From positions 1,922,001 through 1,986,000 of the forward strand of contig NZ_CP100404.1 in NCBI RefSeq assembly GCF_024218775.1: a stretch of DNA of 64,000 nt, read 5' to 3'. This document shows, in pieces, positions 52,313 to 60,481 of this stretch. The notes under the pieces are model-generated. The model saw nothing but the letters and a program-made list of their open reading frames with translations. It did not search any database and was not told the origin of the DNA. The stretch comes from Haloarcula marina (lineage in GTDB: Archaea; Halobacteriota; Halobacteria; Halobacteriales; Haloarculaceae). The position numbers were made by a program, and so were the translations under genes. Numbering within the stretch: position 1 is the first letter of the stretch; each line of letters opens with the position of its first letter.

Positions 52313-54031
52313 TTATTCGCTGCGGTCGAGAATCCGCGCCTCGTACGGGCGCAGCGTCGCCCCGTCCCGTTCGCTCGCGGCGTAGTTCCCGAACAGCACC
52401 GGGGCGTCTACCCAGTCAGTATCGAGCGTCCGTTCCTCACCCTGCCAGTTCAGCACGACCAGCACCGACTCGCCGTCGAGCGTGCGGCGGTGCGCCCACA
52501 CGTTCGGGTACGTCTCGTCGGGGAGGACGTACTCGGTATCGCCGTAGACGAGCACGTCGGACTCGCGTCGGAACGCCAGTAGCCGCCGGTAGTAGTGGTA
52601 AATCGAGTCGGAGTCGTCGAGCGCCTCCGCGGCGTTTATCTCGGGATAGTTATCGTTGACCTGTATCCACGGGTCGCCGTCGGTAAAGCCCGCGTTCTCG
52701 CCGTCGTCCCACTGCATCGGCGTCCGCGCGTTGTCTCGGGACCGGTTGCGGACGAACGGGGCGATGGTCTCGTAGGGCACGTCGTGGTCGGCCATCAGCA
52801 TCTCCACCTGTCCGCGGGCCTCCACGTCGCGGATGTCGTCGGCGCTGTCCCAGTCGGCGTTGGTCATCCCGAGTTCGTCGCCCTGATACAGGAACGGCGT
52901 CGCGCGCTGTGAGAGGAGGAACGTGGCGACGAGTTTGGCCGACTCGCGGCGGTACTGGCGGTCGTCGCCGAATCTGGAGACGGCCCGCGTCTGGTCGTGA
53001 CTCCCCATGTAGAGGCAGTTCCACTCGTCGCCGACGCCCTCGTCCCAGTAGCGGATGGCCGCTTGCAGGTCGGCGAGGTCCATCGTGTTCAGCATCGCGT
53101 CGAGTTCGTCGTCGCCCGCCGACGCGAGCGTCTCCATCCCCACGTAGTCGGGACTCCACTTCCCGCCGGGGCCGTAGGTCACGTCCATGTGGTCGAAGTG
53201 GACGACCATGTCGACGCCGTCCTCGTAGTACTTCTTCGCCTCCTCGGGGTCCGCACCGGGCGTCTCGCCGATGAGCATCACGTCGTAGTTCTCGAAGGTC
53301 TCCGCGGCCATCTCCCGCATGAACTCGTGGATTCGCGGCCCGTTGAAGTACAGGTCCATGTCGAACCAGTCTTCGCCGGTATCGGCATCCGGGAGGCCCG
53401 GCGGTTTCGAGATACAGGAGATGGCGTCCATCCGGAAGCCGTCGATGCCCTTCTCCAACCAGAAGTTCATCATGTCGTAGATGGCGTCCCGAACGTCGGG
53501 GTTCTCCCAGTTCAAGTCGGGTTGCTTCTCGTCGAAGAGGTGCAGATACCACGCCTCCCGCGCCTCGTCGTAAGTCCACGCCGGACCGCCGAACAGCGAT
53601 ATCCAGTTGTTCGGCGGTTCCTCGGGCGACCCTTCACGCCAGATGTACCACTCGTCTTTCCCGCCGTCGGGGTCCCGAGACTCCTGGAACCACTCGTGTT
53701 CGTCGGAGGTGTGGTTGACGACGAGGTCCATCAGGAGACGCATATCCCGGTCGTGGAGTTCCGCGAGCAACTCGTCCCAGTCGGCCATCGTCCCCATCTC
53801 GTCCATGATGGTCCGGTAGTCCCGGATGTCGTACCCCATGTCGGCGTTCGGCGAGTCGTAGACTGGGCATACCCAGACCACGTCGACGCCCAACCGCTCG
53901 AGGTAGTCGACTCTGTCGACGATACCCCGTAGGTCGCCGACGCCGTCGCCGTCGCTGTCGGCGAAGCTACGGGGGTATATCTGGTACACTGCCGCTTCCT
54001 TCCACCACTCGCGGTTGGTTGTCGTGTTCAT
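52313..54031 (-). CDS. GH13 alpha-glucosidase (copy 4)
   Basis: 572 residues, cytoplasmic (no signal). GH13 oligo-1,6-glucosidase/alpha-glucosidase type: (beta/alpha)8 barrel with the catalytic Asp in GIDGFRMDAISC, the acid/base Glu in DVMLIGETPGAD and the third Asp in MGSHDQTRAVSRFG; C-terminal beta domain from about residue 480. The third region has SHDQTRA where the others have NHDxPR, so its specificity may differ. Last of four tandem paralogues, separated from copy 3 by 77 bases with a T tract, so it can be transcribed separately. Hydrolyses alpha-linked gluco-oligosaccharides after uptake. Confidence 0.92.
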   Translation of the reverse strand: MNTTTNREWWKEAAVYQIYPRSFADSDGDGVGDLRGIVDRVDYLERLGVDVVWVCPVYDSPNADMGYDIRDYRTIMDEMGTMADWDELLAELHDRDMRLLMDLVVNHTSDEHEWFQESRDPDGGKDEWYIWREGSPEEPPNNWISLFGGPAWTYDEAREAWYLHLFDEKQPDLNWENPDVRDAIYDMMNFWLEKGIDGFRMDAISCISKPPGLPDADTGEDWFDMDLYFNGPRIHEFMREMAAETFENYDVMLIGETPGADPEEAKKYYEDGVDMVVHFDHMDVTYGPGGKWSPDYVGMETLASAGDDELDAMLNTMDLADLQAAIRYWDEGVGDEWNCLYMGSHDQTRAVSRFGDDRQYRRESAKLVATFLLSQRATPFLYQGDELGMTNADWDSADDIRDVEARGQVEMLMADHDVPYETIAPFVRNRSRDNARTPMQWDDGENAGFTDGDPWIQVNDNYPEINAAEALDDSDSIYHYYRRLLAFRRESDVLVYGDTEYVLPDETYPNVWAHRRTLDGESVLVVLNWQGEERTLDTDWVDAPVLFGNYAASERDGATLRPYEARILDRSE

Positions 54032-54096
54032 GTGTCGTGTGCGTGGGAACGTGTAGCAATTGTCGACCTGTTCTCATCTCTCTGCGCGGGTGAAAC

Positions 54097-54102
54097 AAAA
54101 AA
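54097..54102 (-). terminator. Oligo-T terminator between glucosidase copies 3 and 4
   Basis: TTTTTT on the minus strand (CACCTTTTTTGTTTC) directly after the stop of the 571-residue glucosidase; splits the four-gene array into three plus one. Confidence 0.5.
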
Positions 54103-54108
54103 GGTGAC

Positions 54109-55824
54109 TCAGTCGAGTTGATAGATTCGCGCCTCGTAGGGCGCGAGCGACACCGTGGACGGGTCATCGTCGTCGGCGTCGTAGTTCGAGAGCAACACGG
54201 CGGCGTCGTCGAACTCCACCGGCAGGTCGGTGGTCAGGTCGGCGTCCGAGAAGTTGAGGACGACGAGGAGGCGGTCGCGGCCCCCCTCCCCCTCGACGGT
54301 GCGCGTGTACGCGTACACGCTCTCGTGGCCGGGAAGCAAGTCCTCGTACGCGCCGTAGACCAGGGCGTCTCGGCGCTTGCGGAGCGCGATGAGTTCGCGG
54401 TAGTAGTTGAGGACGGATTCCTCGTCGGCATCTGCGGCCGCGACGTTGATCTCGTCGTGGTTCGGGTTGACCTGTATCCACGGGTCGCCGTCGGTGAACC
54501 CCGCGTTCTCGCCGTCGTCCCACTGCATCGGCGTCCGCGCGTTGTCCCGCGAGCGGTAACCGACCACGTCTTTCACGTCGTCGTAGTCCTCGTACTCCGG
54601 TTCTTCGAGGAGTTCCTCGGCGTGGTTGATGGCGTCCACGTCACGCAGTGATTCCTTCGAGTCCCACGGCGCGTTCGTCATCCCGAGTTCCTGGCCCTGA
54701 TAGATGTACGGCGTCCCGCGAAGCGTGAGAACGAACGTCCCCAGCATCGTCGCCGACTCGCGGCGGTAGTTCTCGGGGTCGCCGTACCGGGAGACGACGC
54801 GCGGTTGGTCGTGGTTCTCCCAGTAGAGCGCGTTCCAGCCCTCGTCTTCGAGGCCGGTCTGCCAGCGGCCGATAATCTCCTTGAGTTCGGTCAGGTCCCA
54901 GTCGCCGACGGCCCAGCGCTCGTCGCCGTCGTAGTCGAGTTTCGTGTGCTGGAAGTGAAAGGCCATGTCCAGCGGCCCGTCCTCGGCGGCGTACTCCGTC
55001 GCCTCGTCGACGGTCAGTTGGGGCATCTCGCCGACGGTCATCACGTCGTAGTTCGAGAGGACCTGTTCGTCCATCGCTTCGAGGTAGTCGGTCATCTCCG
55101 GCCCGTCGATGAAGTGCTCCGCGCCGACCCATTCGCCGTCGGGGTCGCCGTCCGGGAGGCCCTCGACCTTCGAGAGCAGGTTGATGACGTCCATCCTGAA
55201 GCCGTCGATACCTTTCGCCAGCCACCAGTCGATGGTGTCGAAGACCTCCTGTCGCACGTCTTCGTTCGTCCAGTCGAGGTCGGGTTGGGAGGTGTCGTAG
55301 AGGTGCAGGTAGTACGCCTCTCGCTCCTCGTCGTACTCCCACGCGGACCCGCCGAAGAAGGACTCCCAGTTGTTCGGCGGCCCGTCGCCGTCGCCCTCGC
55401 GCCAGATGTAGTAATCCTCGTACTCTGGGTTGCCCCGACGGGACTCGACGAACCACTCGTGGTCTCTGGAGGTGTGGTTGACCACGAGGTCCATCACGAG
55501 TTTCATGTCCCGGGCGTGGACCTCGTCGAGCAGGTCTTCCCAGTCGGCCATCGTCCCGAACTCCTCGTAGATGGCCTGATAGTCGCTGATGTCGTACCCG
55601 TTGTCTTCCTGGGGAGAGTCGTAGACGGGGTTGAGCCAGATGATGTCGACGCCGAGCGAGGCGACGTAGTCGAGACGGTCGATAAGCCCTCGCAGGTCAC
55701 CGACGCCGTCGCCGTCGCTGTCGGCGAAACTCCGCGGATACACCTGATAGACGACCGCCTCTTTCCACCAGGCGCGCTCGTCGTCCGATACGATTTCGTC
55801 GGGTGCTGTGTGCTGGATTGCCAT
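54109..55824 (-). CDS. GH13 alpha-glucosidase (copy 3)
   Basis: 571 residues. Active-site stretches: GIDGFRMDVINLLSK (nucleophile Asp), VMTVGEMPQL (Glu) and LYWENHDQPRVVSRYG (Asp). The N-terminus MAIQHTAPDEIVSDDERAWW is shared almost letter for letter with copy 2, including DNA around the start and the preceding stop. The sequence DTSQPDLDWTNEDVRQEVFD replaces the usual DEKQPDLNW region. Third gene of the operon, two bases after copy 2. Intracellular, acting on imported maltose- or isomaltose-like sugars. Confidence 0.93.
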   Translation of the reverse strand: MAIQHTAPDEIVSDDERAWWKEAVVYQVYPRSFADSDGDGVGDLRGLIDRLDYVASLGVDIIWLNPVYDSPQEDNGYDISDYQAIYEEFGTMADWEDLLDEVHARDMKLVMDLVVNHTSRDHEWFVESRRGNPEYEDYYIWREGDGDGPPNNWESFFGGSAWEYDEEREAYYLHLYDTSQPDLDWTNEDVRQEVFDTIDWWLAKGIDGFRMDVINLLSKVEGLPDGDPDGEWVGAEHFIDGPEMTDYLEAMDEQVLSNYDVMTVGEMPQLTVDEATEYAAEDGPLDMAFHFQHTKLDYDGDERWAVGDWDLTELKEIIGRWQTGLEDEGWNALYWENHDQPRVVSRYGDPENYRRESATMLGTFVLTLRGTPYIYQGQELGMTNAPWDSKESLRDVDAINHAEELLEEPEYEDYDDVKDVVGYRSRDNARTPMQWDDGENAGFTDGDPWIQVNPNHDEINVAAADADEESVLNYYRELIALRKRRDALVYGAYEDLLPGHESVYAYTRTVEGEGGRDRLLVVLNFSDADLTTDLPVEFDDAAVLLSNYDADDDDPSTVSLAPYEARIYQLD

Positions 55825-55826
55825 CG

Positions 55827-57575
55827 TTAGTTCAGGGAGTAGACGCGGGCCTCGTAGGGCCGCAGCGTCAGGTTTGCGTCGGTCACAGTCGGGGCGTCGT
55901 CGTAGTTCGCGACGAGGAGAGCCGTGCTTCGGGCCGCGTCGTCTATGGTCACGCTCGTCACACTGGCCGAAACGTTCAGCGTGACGAGAACGGCCACCTC
56001 GTCCAGTTCCATTCGGTAGGCCCAGACCGATTCGTGGTCGGGGCAGAGGTCGGTGTAGGTCCCGTAGACGAGGACGTCGTTCCCCTCTCGGAGGTCGACC
56101 AGTTCGCGGTAGTAGTGCAGCACGGAGTCGGGGTCGGCCTCGGCGGCGGCGACGTTGATCTCCTCGTAGTTAGGGTTGACCGCCAGCCACGGGTCGCCGT
56201 CGGTGAACCCCGCGTTCTCGCTGTCGTCCCACTGCATCGGCGTCCGGGCGTGGTCGCGGCTCCAGTAGTTGACGATGCCCAGTGCGTCCTCGGGGGCGTC
56301 GATAGCGCCCGCGTCGAGGAACTCCTCGACCTTCCCGAGAGTCATCGGGTCGTCCACCTCGTCGAGCGAGTCGAACTCGGCGTTCGTCATCCCGATCTCC
56401 TCGCCCTGATAGATGTAGGGGGTCCCGGACATCGTCAGCAGGAGCGTCGCGAACAGTTTCGCGCTCTCGGTTCGGTACTCACCGTCGTCACCGAACCGAG
56501 AGACGACGCGAGGGAGGTCGTGATTGCCGAAAAACAGCGTGTCCCACTCCACGGCGCGTTGCTTGTGGGCGATGATCCCCTTCAACTCCACGAGGTCCCA
56601 CTTGCCCCAGTCGTCGAGGTCCCACTGGCCGTCGGACCCGAAGTCGACACCCGTATGGTCGAACTGGAAGGCCATATCGAGCGGGCCGTCCTCGCCGATG
56701 TAGTCGTTGACCTGCTCGACGGTGGTCTCGCCCATCTCCCCAACGGTCGTCGCATCGTAGTTCGCGAGCGTCTCGTCGTGCAGTTCCCGGAGGTACTCCT
56801 GTAACCGTGGACCGTGGCTGAACTGTTCGAGGCCGACGAGCGACGCGCTCGGGTCACCGTCGGGGTACCCCTCGGCCTTCGAGAGGAAGTCGATAGCGTC
56901 AATGCGGAAGCCGTCGATGCCCTTCTCCAGCCACCAGTTCATCATCTCGTAGACCGCCGCTCGGACGTCGGGATTCCGCCAGTTGAGATCCGGTTGCGTC
57001 TCGTCGAACAGGTGGAGATACCACTGCCCGCGCTCGTCGTCGTAGCTCCACGCCGACCCGCCGAAGATCGAATCCCAGTTGTTCGGCGCGACTTCGTCCG
57101 CGGGGCCGTCAGCAGTGTCGTAGTCGGCCTCTGTGGCCGGGCGGCCGTCCTGCCAGTGGTAGTAGTCGGCGTACTCGCCCTCGCGGCGGCGCGAGCGCTG
57201 GAACCACTCGTGCTGGTCGGAGGTGTGGTTGACCACGAGGTCCATGATGAGGCGCATATCGCGGTCGTGGAGCGCGTCTAAGAGGGTCTCCCAGTCGGCC
57301 ATGGTTCCGTACTCCTCGTGGATGGCCCGGTAGTCGCTGATGTCGTAGCCGTTGTCTCTCTGTGGCGAGGAGTACACCGGGCAGAGCCACACTACGTCGA
57401 CACCGAGCGAATCGAGGTAGTCGACTTTCTCCGTGATTCCGGCGAGGTCGCCGATACCGTCGCCGTCGCTGTCGTTGAAACTCCGGGGATACACCTGATA
57501 GACGACCGCTTCTTTCCACCAGGCTCGTTCGTCGTCCGATACGATTTCGTCGGGTGCTGTGTGCTGGATACCCAT
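55827..57575 (-). CDS. GH13 alpha-glucosidase (copy 2)
   Basis: 582 residues. Catalytic residues in GIDGFRIDAIDFLSK (Asp), ATTVGEMGETTV (Glu) and FFGNHDLPRVVSRFG (Asp; HDL instead of HDQ). A loop around YHWQDGRPATEADYDTADGP is longer than in the other copies, which may shape substrate entry. N-terminus MGIQHTAPDEIVSDDERAWW nearly identical to copy 3. Two bases separate it from copy 1 and from copy 3. Paralogue of the other glucosidases with probable subfunctional specificity. Confidence 0.93.
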   Translation of the reverse strand: MGIQHTAPDEIVSDDERAWWKEAVVYQVYPRSFNDSDGDGIGDLAGITEKVDYLDSLGVDVVWLCPVYSSPQRDNGYDISDYRAIHEEYGTMADWETLLDALHDRDMRLIMDLVVNHTSDQHEWFQRSRRREGEYADYYHWQDGRPATEADYDTADGPADEVAPNNWDSIFGGSAWSYDDERGQWYLHLFDETQPDLNWRNPDVRAAVYEMMNWWLEKGIDGFRIDAIDFLSKAEGYPDGDPSASLVGLEQFSHGPRLQEYLRELHDETLANYDATTVGEMGETTVEQVNDYIGEDGPLDMAFQFDHTGVDFGSDGQWDLDDWGKWDLVELKGIIAHKQRAVEWDTLFFGNHDLPRVVSRFGDDGEYRTESAKLFATLLLTMSGTPYIYQGEEIGMTNAEFDSLDEVDDPMTLGKVEEFLDAGAIDAPEDALGIVNYWSRDHARTPMQWDDSENAGFTDGDPWLAVNPNYEEINVAAAEADPDSVLHYYRELVDLREGNDVLVYGTYTDLCPDHESVWAYRMELDEVAVLVTLNVSASVTSVTIDDAARSTALLVANYDDAPTVTDANLTLRPYEARVYSLN

Positions 57576-57577
57576 CG

Positions 57578-59236
57578 TTAGTTCAATGTGTAGACACGGG
57601 CCTCGTAGGGCCGAAGCGTCAGTTCAGTGCCGTTCGGATGCTGTTCGTCGTAGTTCGAGACGAGTAGGTCGGCGGCCGCGGCGGCCGGGTCGAGAGTGAC
57701 TGTCGTCTCGGTGTCGCTGAAGTTCAGCGCGACGAGGACCGCCTCCTCGTCCAGTTCCATCCGGTAAGCCCACACCTCCTCGTGGTCGGGGAGGAGGAGT
57801 TCGTAGTCGCCGTAGACGAATACGTCGTGGGCGTCCCGTAGGTCGACCAGTTCGCGGTAGTAGTGCAGCACGGAGTCGGGGTCGGCCTCGGCGGCCGCCA
57901 CGTTGACGTCCTCGTAATCCGGGTTGACCGCGAGCCACGGGTCGCCGTCGGTGAACCCCGCGTTCTCGCTGTCGTCCCACTGCATCGGCGTCCGCGCGTT
58001 GTCACGCGAGCGCGCTCGGACGATATCTTGAACCTCCTCGAAGCCGTCGATTTCGCCCGCCTCGATGGCTTCCTCGACCTTGCCGATGGACTGGAGGTCG
58101 TCGAGTTCGTCGAGGCCGGACCACGGGTAGTTCGTCATCCCGATTTCCTGGCCCTGATACACGTACGGCGTGCCCGAGAGCGTAAAGAGGAGCGTCCCCA
58201 GCAGTTTGCCGGACTCGACGCGGTACTCGTCGTCGTCGGCGAACCGAGAGACGATACGCGGTTGGTCGTGGTTCGTCAGGTACAGCGAGTTCCACCCGTC
58301 GAGTTCGGTCTGCCAGTAGGACATGACCGCCTTCAGGTCGCTGAGGTCCCACTCGGCGGGCGACAACCAGCGGTCGCCCATGTCGACCTGCATGTGCTCG
58401 AAGTGGAACACCATGTCCATCGGGCCGTCGGCCGAGACGTAGTCGCTGGCCGTCTCCACGTCGATGCCGACGCATTCGCCGACGGTCATCGCGTCGTAGT
58501 TGTCGTACGTCTCGGCGGCCATCTCCGCTAAGTACTCTTGGGCGCGCGGGCCGTTGGCGAAGTGTTCGATGCCGACCCAGTCCTGTTCGGGGTCGCCGTC
58601 AGGGAGGCCCTCGGGTTTGGAGATGAGGTTGATGACGTCCATCCGGAACCCGTCGATACCCTTCTCCAGCCACCAGTTCATCAGTTCGTACACGTCCTCG
58701 CGGACGGCCGCCTCGTCCCAGTCGAGGTCGGCTTGCGTCTCGTCGAACAGGTGGAGGTACTGCATCCCGGCTTCCTCGTCGGACGCCCACGCGGACCCGC
58801 CGAACCCGCTCTTCCAGTTGTTCGGCGGATGCTCGGCGTCGCCCTCGCGCCAGAAGTAGTAGTTCCGGTACCCGCCCTCGTCGCGGCGGGACTGCTGGAA
58901 CCACTCGTGTTCCGTCGACGTGTGATTGACCACGAGGTCCATGATGAGTCGCATATCCCGGTCGTGGACTTCCGCCAGCAGTTCCTCCCAGTCGGCCATC
59001 GTTCCGTACTCGTCGTAGATGGCCCGGTAGTCACGGATGTCGTAGCCGTTGTCCGCTTGCGGGGAGTCGTACACCGGGTTCAGCCAGATGACATCCGCCC
59101 CCAGCGACGCGACGTAGTCGAGTCGGTCGGTGATTCCCTGTAAGTCACCGACACCGTCGCCGTCGCTATCGTTGAAGCTTCGGGGATAAATTTGGTAGAC
59201 GACCGCCTCTTTCCACCACGCACGCTCCTCGTCCAT
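57578..59236 (-). CDS. GH13 alpha-glucosidase (copy 1, first of operon)
   Basis: 552 residues, starting MDEERAWWKEAVVYQIYPRS without the HTAPDEIVSDD leader of copies 2 and 3. Catalytic Asp in GIDGFRMDVINLISK, Glu in DAMTVGECVGID, Asp in YLTNHDQPRIVSRFA. C-terminal beta domain ends with TLRPYEARVYTLN, an ending shared with copy 2 (LTLRPYEARVYSLN). First gene behind the operator/inverted-repeat promoter, ATG at 59236 only about 27 bases from the TATA box, so leaderless. Confidence 0.93.
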   Translation of the reverse strand: MDEERAWWKEAVVYQIYPRSFNDSDGDGVGDLQGITDRLDYVASLGADVIWLNPVYDSPQADNGYDIRDYRAIYDEYGTMADWEELLAEVHDRDMRLIMDLVVNHTSTEHEWFQQSRRDEGGYRNYYFWREGDAEHPPNNWKSGFGGSAWASDEEAGMQYLHLFDETQADLDWDEAAVREDVYELMNWWLEKGIDGFRMDVINLISKPEGLPDGDPEQDWVGIEHFANGPRAQEYLAEMAAETYDNYDAMTVGECVGIDVETASDYVSADGPMDMVFHFEHMQVDMGDRWLSPAEWDLSDLKAVMSYWQTELDGWNSLYLTNHDQPRIVSRFADDDEYRVESGKLLGTLLFTLSGTPYVYQGQEIGMTNYPWSGLDELDDLQSIGKVEEAIEAGEIDGFEEVQDIVRARSRDNARTPMQWDDSENAGFTDGDPWLAVNPDYEDVNVAAAEADPDSVLHYYRELVDLRDAHDVFVYGDYELLLPDHEEVWAYRMELDEEAVLVALNFSDTETTVTLDPAAAAADLLVSNYDEQHPNGTELTLRPYEARVYTLN

Positions 59237-59246
59237 ACGCGGTAAG

Positions 59247-59285
59247 GTTGTCTAATGCTTTACTTAAATCTACGCATTAGACAAC
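59247..59285 (-). promoter_or_regulatory. 12-bp inverted repeat bracketing the glucosidase TATA box
   Basis: GTTGTCTAATGC (59247-59258) and GCATTAGACAAC (59274-59285) are perfect complements with a 15-base spacer that contains the minus-strand TATA box ATTTAAGTA. The arms lie 27 bases centre to centre. Overlaps the outer operator copy 4. Strongly suggests a specific repressor/activator site at the core promoter. Confidence 0.65.
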
Positions 59286-59299
59286 AACAGGTGTTGTAA
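59282..59299 (-). promoter_or_regulatory. Sugar-island operator, copy 4 (glucosidase operon)
   Basis: CAACAACAGGTGTTGTAA, one mismatch per half from TAACAACA-NN-TGTTGTTA, just upstream of the TATA box of the glucosidase operon, partly overlapping the 12-bp inverted repeat. Confidence 0.65.
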
Positions 59300-59344
59300 A
59301 CACGTTTCGGCACTAACGGAAACCGCACTCGACAGGCCCGTAGC

Positions 59345-60424
59345 CTATCGCCGAAGCGGCGCGTGGCGAGCGAGTTCGAAGTCGTAGCCCACCGCCTCGA
59401 CGACTTCCGTCGGCCACTCGCCCGTGGTCGACAGCGTCTCCACGTCGTCCTCGGTGACGAGGGTCGTGTCCTCGCTTTTCGCGCCCTGTACCGTCGGGTT
59501 CCACGCGTAGGCCTGCGGGAGAACGACCGCCTCGTCGGCGCTCGGGGTCCCGAACCACTCCCTACCTGCGAACCCGGCCGCACCGCCCTGATGGTGGTTG
59601 CGCCACTCGCCGTCCCATCCGACGGCGTCGTACGCGGACTGGACGGCCTCGAACACCTCGCTCGCCGCCCCGCCGTCCGTGCCGACAGCCTGCGTCGCCG
59701 CGAGCGCCGTCGCCTCGACGCGCATCGCCGCTTCGGTGCGGTCAGCGAGCCATTCCGGCGCATCGAAGGCGATTGTGCGGGTGCAACTGGTGTAGAGGCC
59801 GTTGCGGTGTGCGGTCACCGAGAGGAGCGCGTAGGAACCCAGTTCGGCGTCTTTCGGCGTGTAGTGTCGGTACTTCGGCGCTCGTTCGCCACCGCCGACG
59901 AGGACGACGGGCGCGCCCGTGTTCCGGACCGACAGCGCGCGTCGCAGTTCGGCGGCCACGTCCCGTTCGGTATCGGTCGGCGATACCTCGCGTGCGACCG
60001 TCTCGACGGCCTCGGCCACGTCTGCGCTGAGTGTGCGGTACTGCTCGATTTGCTCGTCGGTCAGCGGTTGCCGGAGGTCGGTCGGAGAGAGCGTCTCGAA
60101 CCCGGGCACGTCGAAGTCGGCGGCGGCCGGTGTCGGACTCACGTCGGCGATGGCGTCGCCGAGGCCGCCCTCGTACCACTGGAACGTCTCCACGTCGACA
60201 CCTGCGGCCAGTTCCTCGTCGCGAAGGCGGGGGGCTTCGATGTTGTCGGTGACGACGGTGACGCCGTCGCCGTCGTACCCGGCGGCCGCGACGCCGACCG
60301 GCGCGGAGGCGTCGACGACGTTGTCGCCACCGGTGAGCCACGTGAAGTTGTTCGGTCGGGCGAACCAGACGGCTTCGAGACCGTTCGTGTCGAGAAACGA
60401 ATCGAGGCGAGCGTGGAGACTCAT
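59345..60424 (-). CDS. M24-fold (creatinase/prolidase-like) protein with degenerate metal site
   Basis: 359 residues from ATG 60424 (MSLHARLDSFLDTNGLEAVW). Creatinase N-terminal domain then pita-bread M24 domain. Aligning to aminopeptidase P by the TRT motif, the first two ligand Asp are Ser (ALLSVTAHRNGLYTSCTRT), the first Glu is Asn (AYAWNPTVQG), while the His (WRNHHQGGAAGF) and last Glu (AKSEDTTLVTED) remain. Three of five ligands are lost, so it should not be a typical di-metal peptidase. Located between the glucosidases and Gfo/Idh, all minus strand. Role in sugar metabolism or regulation unknown. Confidence 0.8.
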   Translation of the reverse strand: MSLHARLDSFLDTNGLEAVWFARPNNFTWLTGGDNVVDASAPVGVAAAGYDGDGVTVVTDNIEAPRLRDEELAAGVDVETFQWYEGGLGDAIADVSPTPAAADFDVPGFETLSPTDLRQPLTDEQIEQYRTLSADVAEAVETVAREVSPTDTERDVAAELRRALSVRNTGAPVVLVGGGERAPKYRHYTPKDAELGSYALLSVTAHRNGLYTSCTRTIAFDAPEWLADRTEAAMRVEATALAATQAVGTDGGAASEVFEAVQSAYDAVGWDGEWRNHHQGGAAGFAGREWFGTPSADEAVVLPQAYAWNPTVQGAKSEDTTLVTEDDVETLSTTGEWPTEVVEAVGYDFELARHAPLRR

Positions 60425-60481
60425 ACTCTCTGCCCCGAGACCCGAAGGCAAAAATTGGTCGGACGCGGCGAAGTACGACTG

